This document shows, piece after piece, positions 27,743 through 35,864 of a DNA stretch of 64,000 nucleotides; within the stretch, counting starts at the first letter, position 1, and each line of letters begins with the position of its first letter. This DNA is from Flavobacteriales bacterium (GTDB taxonomy: Bacteria > Bacteroidota > Bacteroidia > Flavobacteriales_F > PHOS-HE28), in NCBI GenBank assembly GCA_016710685.1, contig JADJVC010000002.1:372001-436000 (forward strand). The letters run 5' to 3'. The notes beneath the pieces are model-generated. The model searched no databases and was not told the DNA's origin. It saw only the letters and a list, made by a program, of their open reading frames with translations. The position numbers were made by a program, and so were the translations under genes.

Positions 27743-28470
27743 TTAGCATTCTTGGTAATGGAGTTCCGCCAGTTCAGTATGAATCTTGATTCCGCGTGAG
27801 TGACCGTCAAGATCTGGAAACAACATCTCTTCTCTCACTCCAATGCGGAAGAGCTTCTCTTGTATCTCCCGAGCTACTGAAGCACTGAATTCGATTTTCA
27901 TGATATCGTCAGGGAGTCTTTCATCTTTTACAATTGTCAACTCGCTATACGGTTCAGGCTGAATTGTAAATAGGCCTGACTGGCCCGTGATTCTTGGTGC
28001 AACGTGGGGCGGGTACAGAACACCGACCTTGCCATAGCTGAAGGGGTCAAGGTCAACCTTGGTGTTGATATAGTTGCAGAAGTGTAAAACATATACTGCT
28101 CCACCGTTCTTATGCGGCTTCTGAAGCTTGCCATTAGCGATTCGAGGGCGAGTGGCGAAATGAGAGCGCAACAAGTGGACTACTCGTCCAATCGAGATGC
28201 TGCGTTTCCAGATCGTGGTGCTGTGCAATTGCGAGCCAGTCCCTCGCATTGGTCTGTAGCTTGTTCAACGTTGTATGTGAGCGACGTTTGAATTGCTCAA
28301 AGAATTCGTTCTCGTTGTCCAAATTGTAGGTTACTCGCCTTCCAACTGTTGGTATGAGCGTATGCTTCACTCGGTCGGTAACCCCGCGATAGATGTGGTG
28401 GCCACGGTTGTTGTTATTGCACGTGGTCCAAATATTCCTCGAAGGACTTAATGATGATTACTTCAGGCAT
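27743..28470 (-). pseudogene. FRG-domain protein, two frameshifts
   Basis: FRG proteins are named for an F/Y-R-G motif and are of unknown biochemical role; many sit among phage or defence genes. The reading begins at ATG 28470 (MPEVIIIKSFEEYLDHVQ), shifts at an extra base near 28416 into NNNRGHHIYRGVTDRVKHTL (YRG is the motif), runs through DWLAIAQHHDLETQHLDWT and ALSF, and shifts again at an extra base at 28157 into ATRPRIANGKLQKPH and on to 27743. Removing the two bases gives an intact 241-residue protein. It is bracketed by inverted copies of a hairpin repeat. Its composition looks more AT-rich than its neighbours, suggesting acquisition by transfer. Confidence 0.8.
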
Positions 28471-28500
28471 CACAGTCGCGGTTGATTTGTGCTAGTTCAT

Positions 28501-28560
28501 TTCGCGTGAGCGATTGAAGCGGAAAGCCCACAGCACGGTAATCCGTGCGAGGACTTGCAG
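28501..28560 (-). repeat. Hairpin repeat, right copy flanking the FRG gene
   Basis: Read on the minus strand: CTGCAAGTCCTC, then the perfect hairpin GCACGG-ATTA-CCGTGC, then TGTGGGCTTTCCGCT and ATCGCTCACGCG. The hairpin arms differ from the left copy at paired positions, while the flanking words are conserved. Confidence 0.8.
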
Positions 28561-28643
28561 CCCTTCGACTTCGCTCAGGCTGAACTCCAAGCGCGACCCG
28601 AGGTTTTGGGAGGGGCACGCCCACCCTTCGACTACGCTCAGGG
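28561..28643. repeat. Two CCCTTCGACT(T/A)CGCTCAGG repeats
   Basis: Near-identical 20-base words at 28561-28580 and 28624-28643, each partly self-complementary (CCTTCGACT / AGCGTAGTCGAAGG type). They adjoin the right hairpin repeat and end 31 bases before the fadB stop. Confidence 0.7.
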
Positions 28644-28674
28644 CGGGAAGAACCGATATGCTTCAGCGCATGCA

Positions 28675-31055
28675 TCAATTCCTCAAAACCTTCCCGGTAG
28701 TAATGATGCTCTGCAACCGCTCCAGCGTCTTCCGCTGCATGCACAACTCCAGGAACGCCTTCCGCTCCAGATCCAGCAGGTACTGCTCGGAAACCTCGGT
28801 GATCTCCGAGAGGTCGCCGCCGCATAGCACGTAGCCGAGCTTTTCGCTGATGTGCGCGTCGTGCTCGCTGATGTAGTTGCCGCTTTGCATGCTGTTGGCG
28901 CCGACGTAGACGATGCCGAGGCCTTCTTTGCCGAGCACTTTGATGTCGCGGCGCATGGGCGGCTTGGTGTAGCCCTTGTTCCAGAGGTCGAGCGCGCAGG
29001 CCTTGGCGTAGGCGAGCTGGTGTGCGCGGCTCACGATCACATCGTCCTGGCCGGGGCGGAGGTAGCCGAGGTCGAAGGCTTCCTCGCCGCTGGTGCTCAC
29101 TTTGGCCTGGCCGATGGTGAGGAAGCGCTCGCGCATGCGGTTGATGCGGATGTCGCCTTCCTTCAGTTCATCGCTGAGGCGCAGCGCGAATTCCTTGGTG
29201 CCGCCTCCGCCGGGGATCACGCCGACGCCGAATTCCACGAGGCCCATGTAGGTCTCGGAGTGCGCCACCACTTTGTCCGCGTGCAGGCAGAGTTCGGTGC
29301 CGCCGCCGAGGCAGAGCTGGTGCGGTGCGGCCACCACGGGGATGCTGCTGTGGCGCATGCGCATCATGGTGTTCTGGAACGTGCGGATGGCCATGTCGAG
29401 GTCCTCGTATTCTTGCTCCACGGCCATCATGAAGATCATGCCCACGTTGGCGCCGGCGCTGAAGAGCGCGCCGTCGTTGTAGACCACGAGGCCTTTGTAG
29501 CTCTGTTCGGCGAGGTCGATCGCTTTGTTGAGGCCTTGGATCACCTCCGCGCCGAAGGTGTTCATCTTACTGCTCCAGCTCACGGCGAGGATGCCGTCGC
29601 CGAGGTCGCGCACGGTGGCGTCCTTGTTCTTCCAGACGATGCTGCTTTCGGGCAGGTCGGCCAGCACGATCAGACCTTCTTGGCCGGGCACCGGCTTGTA
29701 GCTTCTGCTGGGGATGTCGTAGAACAATCGCTTGCCGCCTTCGCGTTTGTAGAACTGCGTATTCCCAGCGGCTACGAAATCCTTCACCCAAGGAGCGCTT
29801 TGGACACCGGCCTTTTCCATATCCCCAAGAACTTCTTTCACGCCAATGGCCTCCCATGTTTCAAAAGGCCCCAGCTCCCAGCCGAAGCCGGCGCGCATGC
29901 CGTCGTCGATGCGATAGAGTTCGTCGCTGATCTCGGGGATGCGGTTGCTCACGTAGGCGAACATCGCTTGGAAGGAACGGCGGTAGAATTCACCGGCCTT
30001 GTCAGTACCGTGGTAGACGAGCTTCGTGCGTTCGCGTAGGTCATCCACCTTCTTGGCCGCGTCCAGTGTGGCGAATTTGGGTTTTACCTGCGGTTTGTAC
30101 GCGAGGGTTTTCAGGTCGAGGGAAAGGATCTCGCCCTTCTTACTACTGCGGTCTTTGAAGTAAAAGCCTTTGCCGGTCTTGCTGCCGAGCATCTGCTTCT
30201 CCACCATTTTCTGGAGGTAGTCCGGAATGGCGAAGAGGTCGTTGCGTTCGTCCTTCGGGCAGTTCTCGTGTACGCCTTTCGCGACGTTCACCAGCGTGTC
30301 CAATCCGACAACATCGGCGGTGCGGAAGGTGGCGCTCTTCGGGTGGCCGATCACGGGCCCGGTGAGGCGGTCCACCTCTTCCACGGAAAGGCCCATGTCG
30401 TTGATCAGGTGGAAGATGTCCATAATGCCGAACACGCCGATGCGGTTGGCCACGAAGGCGGGCGTGTCCTTGGCGCGCACGGTGACTTTGCCCAGCACGC
30501 GGCGGCCGTATTCTTCCAGGAAGGCGATCACCGCGGGATCGGTCTTCGGGCTGGGGATCAGCTCCAGCAAGGGCAGGTAGCGCGGCGGGTTGAAGAAGTG
30601 CGTGCCGAGGAAGTGCTTCGCGAAATCGTCGCTGCGGCCTTCGAGCAAAGCATGGATCGGAATGCCGCTGGTGTTGGTTGTGATCAACGTGCCGGGCGTG
30701 CGGTAGTTCTCCACGTTGGTGTACACCTGCTGCTTGATGTCAAGGCGTTCGATCACCACTTCAATGATCCAATCACAGTCCTTGATCTTCGGGAGGTTGT
30801 CGGTGAAATTGCCGGTGCTGATGCGCTTGGCAAGCGCTTGTCGTAGATGGGTGAAGGGTTGCTCTTGAGCGCGAAGGCCAGTGCGTCGTTGACGATCTTG
30901 TTGCGCGCCGTTTTGTCTTTGCTGTCCACGGCCTCTTTGGGCACGATATCCAGCAGCAGCACTTCGGCTCCCACGTTCGCGAACAGGCATGCAATGCGTG
31001 ACCCCATGACGCCGCTGCCGAGGACGGCTACTTTCTTGATCTGTCTGTTTGCCAT
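28675..31055 (-). CDS. fadB: 3-hydroxyacyl-CoA dehydrogenase/enoyl-CoA hydratase (FadB-like), one frameshift
   Basis: A bifunctional beta-oxidation enzyme. The NAD-binding start is MANRQIKKVAVLGSGVMGSR at ATG 31055. At about 30836 the frame shifts after SNPSPIYDK into ALAKRISTGNFTDNLPKIKD and then runs intact to 28675. One missing G explains it, and the corrected length is 793 residues, normal for the Bacteroidota fusion. Later parts are the dehydrogenase (LGTHFFNPPRYLPLLELIPS, DTPAFVANRIG) and a C-terminal hydratase/isomerase domain (PHQLCLGGGTELCLHADKVV, FGVGVIPGGGGTKEFAL). The ATG overlaps the marR stop (TAATG), which supports this start and an operon. The frameshift may be a consensus error. 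Confidence 0.9.
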
Positions 31056-31498
31056 TAACGGAAAAGTTGTTCGTTTTCGAGGATCCGGTCCAACTCGTTC
31101 ATCACCTGTTGGAAGGTTCCCAATTGTTTTTTGGTGAAGCGGCTTTGCAGGGCGGTGTTCAACTGGACCACGGTGTCGCGGCTCACGTCGCGCATCTGTT
31201 TGCCTTTCGTGGTGAGGGTGATGCGCACCACGCGCTTGTCGGTCTTTTCGGCGCAACGGCGGATGAGGCCGGCGTTTTCCATGCTTTGAAGCGTACGCAC
31301 CAAACTGCGGCTTTCCATGCCCATTTTCGGTCCGAGCTTGGTGCTGGGCGTGCCTTCGGGATCAATGCTGAGCAGCACTTGCCCAATGGCCATGGTGCCA
31401 CCGTACTTACCGGCTTCGTTGTTGTAGAGCCGGGAAATCCGGTTCCACACTTTGCGGATCGGGAAATCGATGGTGTCCTCCGGGCGCATGGATGCCAT
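31055..31498 (-). CDS. MarR-family transcriptional regulator
   Basis: A 147-residue winged-helix regulator. The DNA-binding part includes TKLGPKMGMESRSLVRTLQS (recognition helix), MENAGLIRRCAEKTDKRVVR (wing) and LTTKGKQMR; helices at both ends form the dimer interface. ATG 31498 (MASMRPEDTIDF) is chosen; ATG 31489 is possible. The gene is the first of marR-fadB (TAATG junction). A perfect palindrome 22 bases upstream is repeated before the acyl-CoA dehydrogenase gene, so this protein probably represses its own operon and the beta-oxidation genes, with acyl-CoA as a plausible but unproven ligand. Confidence 0.92.
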   Translation of the reverse strand: MASMRPEDTIDFPIRKVWNRISRLYNNEAGKYGGTMAIGQVLLSIDPEGTPSTKLGPKMGMESRSLVRTLQSMENAGLIRRCAEKTDKRVVRITLTTKGKQMRDVSRDTVVQLNTALQSRFTKKQLGTFQQVMNELDRILENEQLFR

Positions 31499-31520
31499 GC
31501 AACGAAGGTAAGACGAATAA

Positions 31521-31536
31521 GTTATGCGTGCATAAC
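31521..31536. promoter_or_regulatory. Palindromic operator GTTATGC-GT-GCATAAC
   Basis: Perfect inverted repeat upstream of marR, matching the 24552-24567 site in all 14 arm bases and in several flanking bases. The location suggests autoregulation. A TACCTTCG element (31503-31510, minus strand) resembling the -7 box lies between it and the start codon. Confidence 0.72.
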
Positions 31537-31590
31537 AAATCACAGGACTCCTTATGCCGCGTTCACCACGGACAGAGCGCCAAACGGGGA

Positions 31591-32334
31591 CTACAATGGA
31601 TGCTTCGGCAAGCGCTCCTGGCCATCCTCGTAGAGCACCATTTGCCTGCCGTCGTAACGGTAGGCGATGCGCCCGGTTGCGAACATCCGTTCTTGGTTGC
31701 CGGCAAGGTCGTCGAAGAGTTGAAGGCTGTCCCCTGTAAAGGTGATCTTGAACTGGTCGTTGTGGCCTTGTACGCGGGCGAACGGCGCGATGTTCGTGCG
31801 CCATTGCACCGTGGAATCATCGCGTGTTTTCCATTCGCGGTGGGCTACATCGAGCCATCCGAGGTCCCGGAATTCATGGCCTTTCAGCCAGAACACCTTT
31901 TGTCCCCAGCTCTCTTTTTCTCCGAAGTTGGCCAAGATCACCACGCCATCTGCCGTGTCGCCGGTGGTGAAGTAGGTGGGCAACATGGTGGAACTGTCGT
32001 AGGCGGGTGCGCTCACGGCCAATACGTCCGCAGTGCTGTCCGGGCGCGGGGTGTAGAGATACAGGCGCAAGCCTTCGCGTTTGTCTTCCTTGTTCTTGGC
32101 GGCCATAACGAACAGGTCGTTGCCCACCTGATGCGTGGTGTATACCAACAGCGTATCACCCTTCACATTGTCGTCCAAGTTCGGAAGGTCGAGCAAAGCG
32201 TAGTTCTTTGCGGAAGTTCCCCAAGTTGTATCCGCTGCATTTTCCAACGGAACGTCGGCCACTTTTTTATCGGGCGCGTCGCCGCTGTTGCACGCCGCAA
32301 GTGCCAGTATTAGAATGGCTGCGTTTGTCTTCAT
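31591..32334 (-). CDS. Hypothetical lipoprotein
   Basis: A 247-residue protein with a lipoprotein signal (MKTNAAILILALAACNSG, lipobox LAAC, cysteine near 15), so likely lipid-anchored and periplasmic. The mature part looks beta-rich (YALLDLPNLDDNVKGDTLLV, GRIAYRYDGRQMVLYEDGQ) with no motif that I recognise. Its start overlaps the stop of the GIN-domain lipoprotein gene by ATGA, so the pair is co-translated. Confidence 0.75.
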   Translation of the reverse strand: MKTNAAILILALAACNSGDAPDKKVADVPLENAADTTWGTSAKNYALLDLPNLDDNVKGDTLLVYTTHQVGNDLFVMAAKNKEDKREGLRLYLYTPRPDSTADVLAVSAPAYDSSTMLPTYFTTGDTADGVVILANFGEKESWGQKVFWLKGHEFRDLGWLDVAHREWKTRDDSTVQWRTNIAPFARVQGHNDQFKITFTGDSLQLFDDLAGNQERMFATGRIAYRYDGRQMVLYEDGQERLPKHPL

Positions 32335-33035
32335 TCCATAGGGATCACAGCGCCACTGCCGTCCACGGAAGAGGAAACATCGGGCTTGCCTGCGTAGTGT
32401 ATGGTGCCGCTGCCCTCTACGTTCGCATTTAACGTGGTGATGGCAGTAATCGAGGCATTCCCGCTGCCCTCCGTGGTGATGTCCGCCGTATTCGCGGTCA
32501 GGTCCTTTCCGTTGAAGTCACCGCTTCCGCTCAGGGAAGCCGAGAGATCGGCGCAGGTGCCTGAAATGGTGATGCTTCCGCTCCCTTCTGATTCAACGGC
32601 GATCTTCTTGGCCACAACACTTTTCAGCGTGATCGCTCCGCTGCCGGTTGTGGAGAGCTGGATGTCGCCCGCGCCGAAAACATCAGCGGCCGTTGCGCTG
32701 CCGCTGCCCTCCAATTGGATCTTGTTGATCAAGGGGGTGGTGATGTGGATGGTGAATCCGTTCATGGAAGTCCAGCAGGTAGAGGTTGCGATCGTCCAAA
32801 TCCCGTTCTGAACTTCCGTTTTCAACAATGGGATCAGCGCTAGCGGGGCTTCCACGACCACTAGTTGGCTGTCCCCTTTTTCAATGACCACGTCAATAGC
32901 ACCTTCAACTTCAATAGAGGTGAAAGGTGCAACTGCGACATTGCGTAGCTCGGGTTGGCCCGTGCCTACCACGCAATCCGATGTGCATCCTGCGAAAGCG
33001 GTGGCGGCGAATAGGAACAGAAATGATTTTTTCAT
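32331..33035 (-). CDS. GIN domain (DUF2807) lipoprotein
   Basis: A 234-residue exported protein. The signal peptide MKKSFLFLFAATAFAGC ends in a lipobox cysteine. The mature sequence is a right-handed beta-helix-like stack with the repeated (E)GSG signature (IQLEGSGSATAADVF, TTGSGAITLKSV, SEGSGSITISG, SLSGSGDFNGKDL, TEGSGNASI, VEGSGTIHY, VDGSGAV), as in the putative auto-transporter adhesin head GIN domain. It opens VAPFTSIEVEGAIDVVIEKG, the family's usual start. The function in Bacteroidota is not settled. It is first in a two-gene operon with the hypothetical lipoprotein. Confidence 0.88.
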   Translation of the reverse strand: MKKSFLFLFAATAFAGCTSDCVVGTGQPELRNVAVAPFTSIEVEGAIDVVIEKGDSQLVVVEAPLALIPLLKTEVQNGIWTIATSTCWTSMNGFTIHITTPLINKIQLEGSGSATAADVFGAGDIQLSTTGSGAITLKSVVAKKIAVESEGSGSITISGTCADLSASLSGSGDFNGKDLTANTADITTEGSGNASITAITTLNANVEGSGTIHYAGKPDVSSSVDGSGAVIPME

Positions 33036-33217
33036 GAGGGCTGAAGTGAAGTGGTGTCGGGATGAAATTCAGTTTATCGCTACCGCAAAGGAAAGCACAA
33101 CCGGTGAACGGATCACGGCGGGCGCAAGCAAGGAAGGGGAAGGGGAACAATTCTGGCGCGGTTCTCGTAATAGTCGGCTCGGACCGGAATTCAAAACAGC
33201 CGTGGTCCAAGGATTAT

Positions 33218-33790
33218 ATGCAACAAGCTATCCCGCTTTCAGACATGGGCCACAGGTGGCTGGACCAAGCCAAGGAAAGGCTGTTGGCTGAGCCTGGCCG
33301 GTTCAAGGTATTGGAATATGCTGGCTGTGCGGAAAAGGACCTGATCCCTGTTCTGGTGCAGCAGGCGGAAGCGTTCAGCCGCGGTATGGACGACGGAACA
33401 ACAGTGCGGAAACGCCTGGTAAATGTGATGATGGAGGCCGTGGACAACGTGGGTAAACACGCGCTGGGCATCCTTTGCAATGCATCCTTCATTCTGCTGG
33501 TGCGTGATGCAAGGGGTTATTTGTTGGCTACGGGCAATGCCGTCCCGATCGCTACCGCCACGTTGCTGGAGCATCGGATCGGACTGCTGAACGACATGCA
33601 CCGCGAAGACCTGCGCGAGCATTATTTGAAGTTACTTTCCAACGGTTCGCGGTCCGCCCATGGTGGAGCCGGTCTGGGGTTGTTGACCCTGGCGCGTAAG
33701 TGTAACCTGCCCATCGAAGTGCGCTCCGATGCCCTTGGGCCTTACACGGCCTATCTCACCTTTGGGTTCCGCGTGGATCTAGTGGATTAA
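33218..33790 (+). CDS. SiaB-like kinase family protein (DUF6272)
   Basis: A 190-residue cytosolic protein that resembles the SiaB/DUF6272 group, GHKL-related kinases that act on anti-sigma-antagonist-type partners in other bacteria. Typical parts are RKRLVNVMMEAVDNVGKHAL (N-box-like helix), NASFILLVRDARGYLLATGN and GGAGLGLLTLARKCNLPIEV (G2-like glycine loop). ATG 33218 (MQQAIPLSDMGHRWL) is chosen because the upstream in-frame part from 33062 is highly basic and not family-like. No SiaA phosphatase or SiaC partner lies nearby, so it is isolated. The kinase activity is a family inference. Confidence 0.72.
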   Translation: MQQAIPLSDMGHRWLDQAKERLLAEPGRFKVLEYAGCAEKDLIPVLVQQAEAFSRGMDDGTTVRKRLVNVMMEAVDNVGKHALGILCNASFILLVRDARGYLLATGNAVPIATATLLEHRIGLLNDMHREDLREHYLKLLSNGSRSAHGGAGLGLLTLARKCNLPIEVRSDALGPYTAYLTFGFRVDLVD

Positions 33791-33862
33791 GTGTGGGATA
33801 CCCGGTCTGTCGCCGACAACAGGAACATTAGAGCGTGTCGTCTTGCTCCACATCGCTTTTCT

Positions 33863-35068
33863 TCAACCGTGCGCAGCATATTCAGCTAAGTAGGCGTAGC
33901 CTTCCGTTAGCTTCCCCCCAGTAGCTATGGTGGCCCGCTGGATCATTCCTTCCGCATCGGTCCCGGTCAAGTTTGGCAGCACGCGCTCAAGCAAATCACG
34001 GCCAAAGGATTTCGAAGAGTCCCGTGGTAGTTCACACGGCAGGTTGTCCACTGCCATAACCGTAATGCTACCTGATCTACCAACGGCACATTCGGTGCCG
34101 GTGACGATGTCGTAACCGAACAGCGGTTCATCGATGGTGCTGGCGCGGAGCGTGCTGTCGATCGGCCCGCCGATGTCGCAACTGATGTCGGCCACGGCGC
34201 GTAGTGCCAATTCCTTGTCCCGCAGGTTTTCGGCGGTAAGGATCTTGGGCGCTCGCGCATCCCAGAAGTGGCACGCGATGTAGATGTGTGCTTTGCGGGC
34301 GTAGGGCAGGAAAACGGAATGATGTCCCGTGGGATCCTTGTGGAAAGCATCCCGGTCGAAGGGTTTACCGTCGTCTCGGCGATAGATATCCTCACTGTCC
34401 AACGCGGTGTAAACGGGCCCCTCATGTTTCCCGTTCAGGAATGCATCCGGTTCCACCTTGGTGAATCCGGCGCGGTCCAAGGTTTCCATTGCGCCATGGC
34501 CGACACGCCCAGTGCCTGTAAGCACGATGCGCAGGTCATCCGGCAGGGGGAAATCAGCGAGTTCGCGGTCCATTTCAGTGCGGTCGTGGCAAGCGTTCGC
34601 GGGCATGAGCACGGGGCCGCCCATGGTGGCTTGCCAAGCGCGCATGGCGTTGTAAGCGCCCACCACGCCGGCCCATTTTCCAAAAGCCAGCACGCGCGTG
34701 CCGTGGTTGTCGGTGAGCTTTTCGTAATCGATCAAGGTGATGCGGCGGTCCAGCACCGTGCGCAGCAGCTTCGCATTGTGCGGCTGCTCTTTGATGGTGT
34801 GGGAGAAGAACATGTAAGCCTTCTCCGCCATCAACATGTCCAACGGTACTTCCTTCACGCCCAAGATCAGGTCACGGTCGGTAAGGTCGTTGGTGACGCG
34901 CACGTCCTGAGCCACGTATTCCGCGTCGGTGTATGCTCGCACATCACTGCGTTGCACGGCGATGTCCGTTCCGGCCAACATGGCTTCATGGCACTGCTTG
35001 GGCGTAAGCGGAGTGCGGCGGTCGGCAGGCTGTTTGCCTTCGCGAATGATCCCGATCTTCTTGTACAT
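33863..35068 (-). CDS. Lys1/alanine dehydrogenase-family oxidoreductase
   Basis: A 401-residue NAD(P)-dependent enzyme of the alanine dehydrogenase/PNT N-domain superfamily. It resembles lysine-forming saccharopine dehydrogenase. The N-terminus MYKKIGIIREGKQPADRRTP (the RE-K-xxDRR-P opening), YMFFSHTIKEQPHNAKLLRT and the LTGTGRVGHGAMETLDRAG nucleotide loop are clear, as is the late SCDIGGPIDSTLRASTIDEP. Bacteroidota homologues are often named alanine dehydrogenase, but the Lys1-like motifs make a lysine-related substrate possible. I leave the substrate open. A TACTTTCG -7-like element lies about 20 bases before the ATG. Divergent from the tmRNA region. Confidence 0.85.
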   Translation of the reverse strand: MYKKIGIIREGKQPADRRTPLTPKQCHEAMLAGTDIAVQRSDVRAYTDAEYVAQDVRVTNDLTDRDLILGVKEVPLDMLMAEKAYMFFSHTIKEQPHNAKLLRTVLDRRITLIDYEKLTDNHGTRVLAFGKWAGVVGAYNAMRAWQATMGGPVLMPANACHDRTEMDRELADFPLPDDLRIVLTGTGRVGHGAMETLDRAGFTKVEPDAFLNGKHEGPVYTALDSEDIYRRDDGKPFDRDAFHKDPTGHHSVFLPYARKAHIYIACHFWDARAPKILTAENLRDKELALRAVADISCDIGGPIDSTLRASTIDEPLFGYDIVTGTECAVGRSGSITVMAVDNLPCELPRDSSKSFGRDLLERVLPNLTGTDAEGMIQRATIATGGKLTEGYAYLAEYAAHG

Positions 35069-35121
35069 GGCAGTTTGTAAGGGCCGCGAAAGTAGAGAAA
35101 GCCGCAGAGGCGCGTATCAAA

Positions 35122-35213
35122 CCCGTTAACGCGTAACAGGACAACCCGTAACGCGTAACAGGACAACCTGTAACGCGTAACTGGTCAACGCGTAACCGGT
35201 CAACGCGTAACTT
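35122..35213. repeat. Tandem CNCGTAACNGNNCAA-type repeats
   Basis: Five or so degenerate units. The earlier ones are about 22 bases (CCCGTAACGCGTAACAGGAC then AA) and the last ones 15 bases (CGCGTAACCGGTCAA). They end just before the tmRNA promoter. A related 15-base array lies at 49737-49826. Confidence 0.75.
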
Positions 35214-35216
35214 AAG

Positions 35217-35224
35217 TATCTTTG
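35217..35224 (+). promoter_or_regulatory. Bacteroidota -7 element of tmRNA promoter
   Basis: TATCTTTG matches TAnnTTTG and is followed by CACCG, about 30 bases before the mature tmRNA 5' end. A clear -33 TTTG is not visible; the tandem repeat array occupies that position. Confidence 0.6.
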
Positions 35225-35254
35225 CACCGTTCTTTGAAAGCACAAAGCATCACT

Positions 35255-35649
35255 GGGGCCGACATGGTTTCGACAGCGGCGAGTAGTGCGTGTAAGCATG
35301 CAGAGCATTGGGGAAACGGCTCTTAAATCTCGGTCTCCAAGCCCTAACAGGCAACACTGAGTACGCACTTGCTGCCTAATAGCCTCAGGCTATGAAGCTT
35401 TACCCCGTGAACAACAGTAGCGGGGACAAGTATCCTTCGGGGAGGCCCGCAACCCTCCTTCCCGGCTAAAGGATATCAACATGGGAAGCTGGTCGGCGCG
35501 GTGGTCCGTAGCGTCGGCGAGACAACAGGACCTAAGCTGTCGGTAGGGTGTCCTTCTCCGGCCTGCAGTCGAAAACCAACGGAGGAAGAAGCATGTGGAA
35601 AGCTCGTGTTGCAGTCGTTTGGACGAGGGTTCGAATCCCTCCGGCTCCA
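35255..35649 (+). ncRNA. ssrA: Transfer-messenger RNA (tmRNA)
   Basis: The 5' end GGGGCCGACATGGTTTCGAC is the conserved tmRNA start. The 3' end GAGGGTTCGAATCCCTC is the T-arm, followed by CGGCTCC, which pairs with GGGGCCG to close the tRNA-like domain; the CCA tail is not encoded. The tag frame at 35350-35376 reads GNTEYALAA and then two stop codons (TAA TAG). tmRNA frees stalled ribosomes and tags the unfinished protein for proteolysis. The length of about 395 bases is normal. Confidence 0.97.
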
Positions 35650-35701
35650 CTCGCCTCGCCGAAGCAACCCCCAACCGAGATAGCGGTATGGGGTTGCGAA
35701 G

Positions 35702-35789
35702 GCGGGCAGTGGCAATGTTCTGCATACTATCGATGAAATGCTTTAGCGGGCAGTGGCAAGTTCCTGCGGACTAACAGATGGAATGCTTT
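35702..35789. repeat. 44-base tandem direct repeat downstream of tmRNA
   Basis: Two imperfect copies at 35702-35744 and 35746-35789. Both begin GCGGGCAGTGGCAA and end GATG(A/G)AATGCTTT. They sit between the tmRNA 3' end and the GIY-YIG gene. No copy of the tmRNA 3' end is seen that would mark an att site. Confidence 0.7.
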
Positions 35790-35864
35790 GCTTACTCGCG
35801 TTCGATTTCCCTGCACTCGCTCGGTGCTTGAGCGTTCTACTTATATTTTTCAAACCAACCAACG

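Noticed and set aside
24660..28470. A prophage suggested by Bro-N and KilA-N genes
   Set aside because: No integrase, terminase, capsid or lysis genes are present, and the genes lie singly between metabolic genes.
28852..30039. A 395-codon plus-strand frame opposite fadB
   Set aside because: Shadow of the hydratase/dehydrogenase coding strand, with alanine/histidine-rich composition and no motif.
31055..31804. Longer version of the MarR gene starting near 31804
   Set aside because: The extra N-terminal residues are antisense to the hypothetical lipoprotein and cross the palindromic operator; the family starts near MASMRPED.
35590..35649. A tRNA gene suggested by the GGGTTCGAATCCC T-arm
   Set aside because: It is the 3' tRNA-like half of tmRNA; the matching 5' half lies 350 bases upstream and the tag frame lies between.
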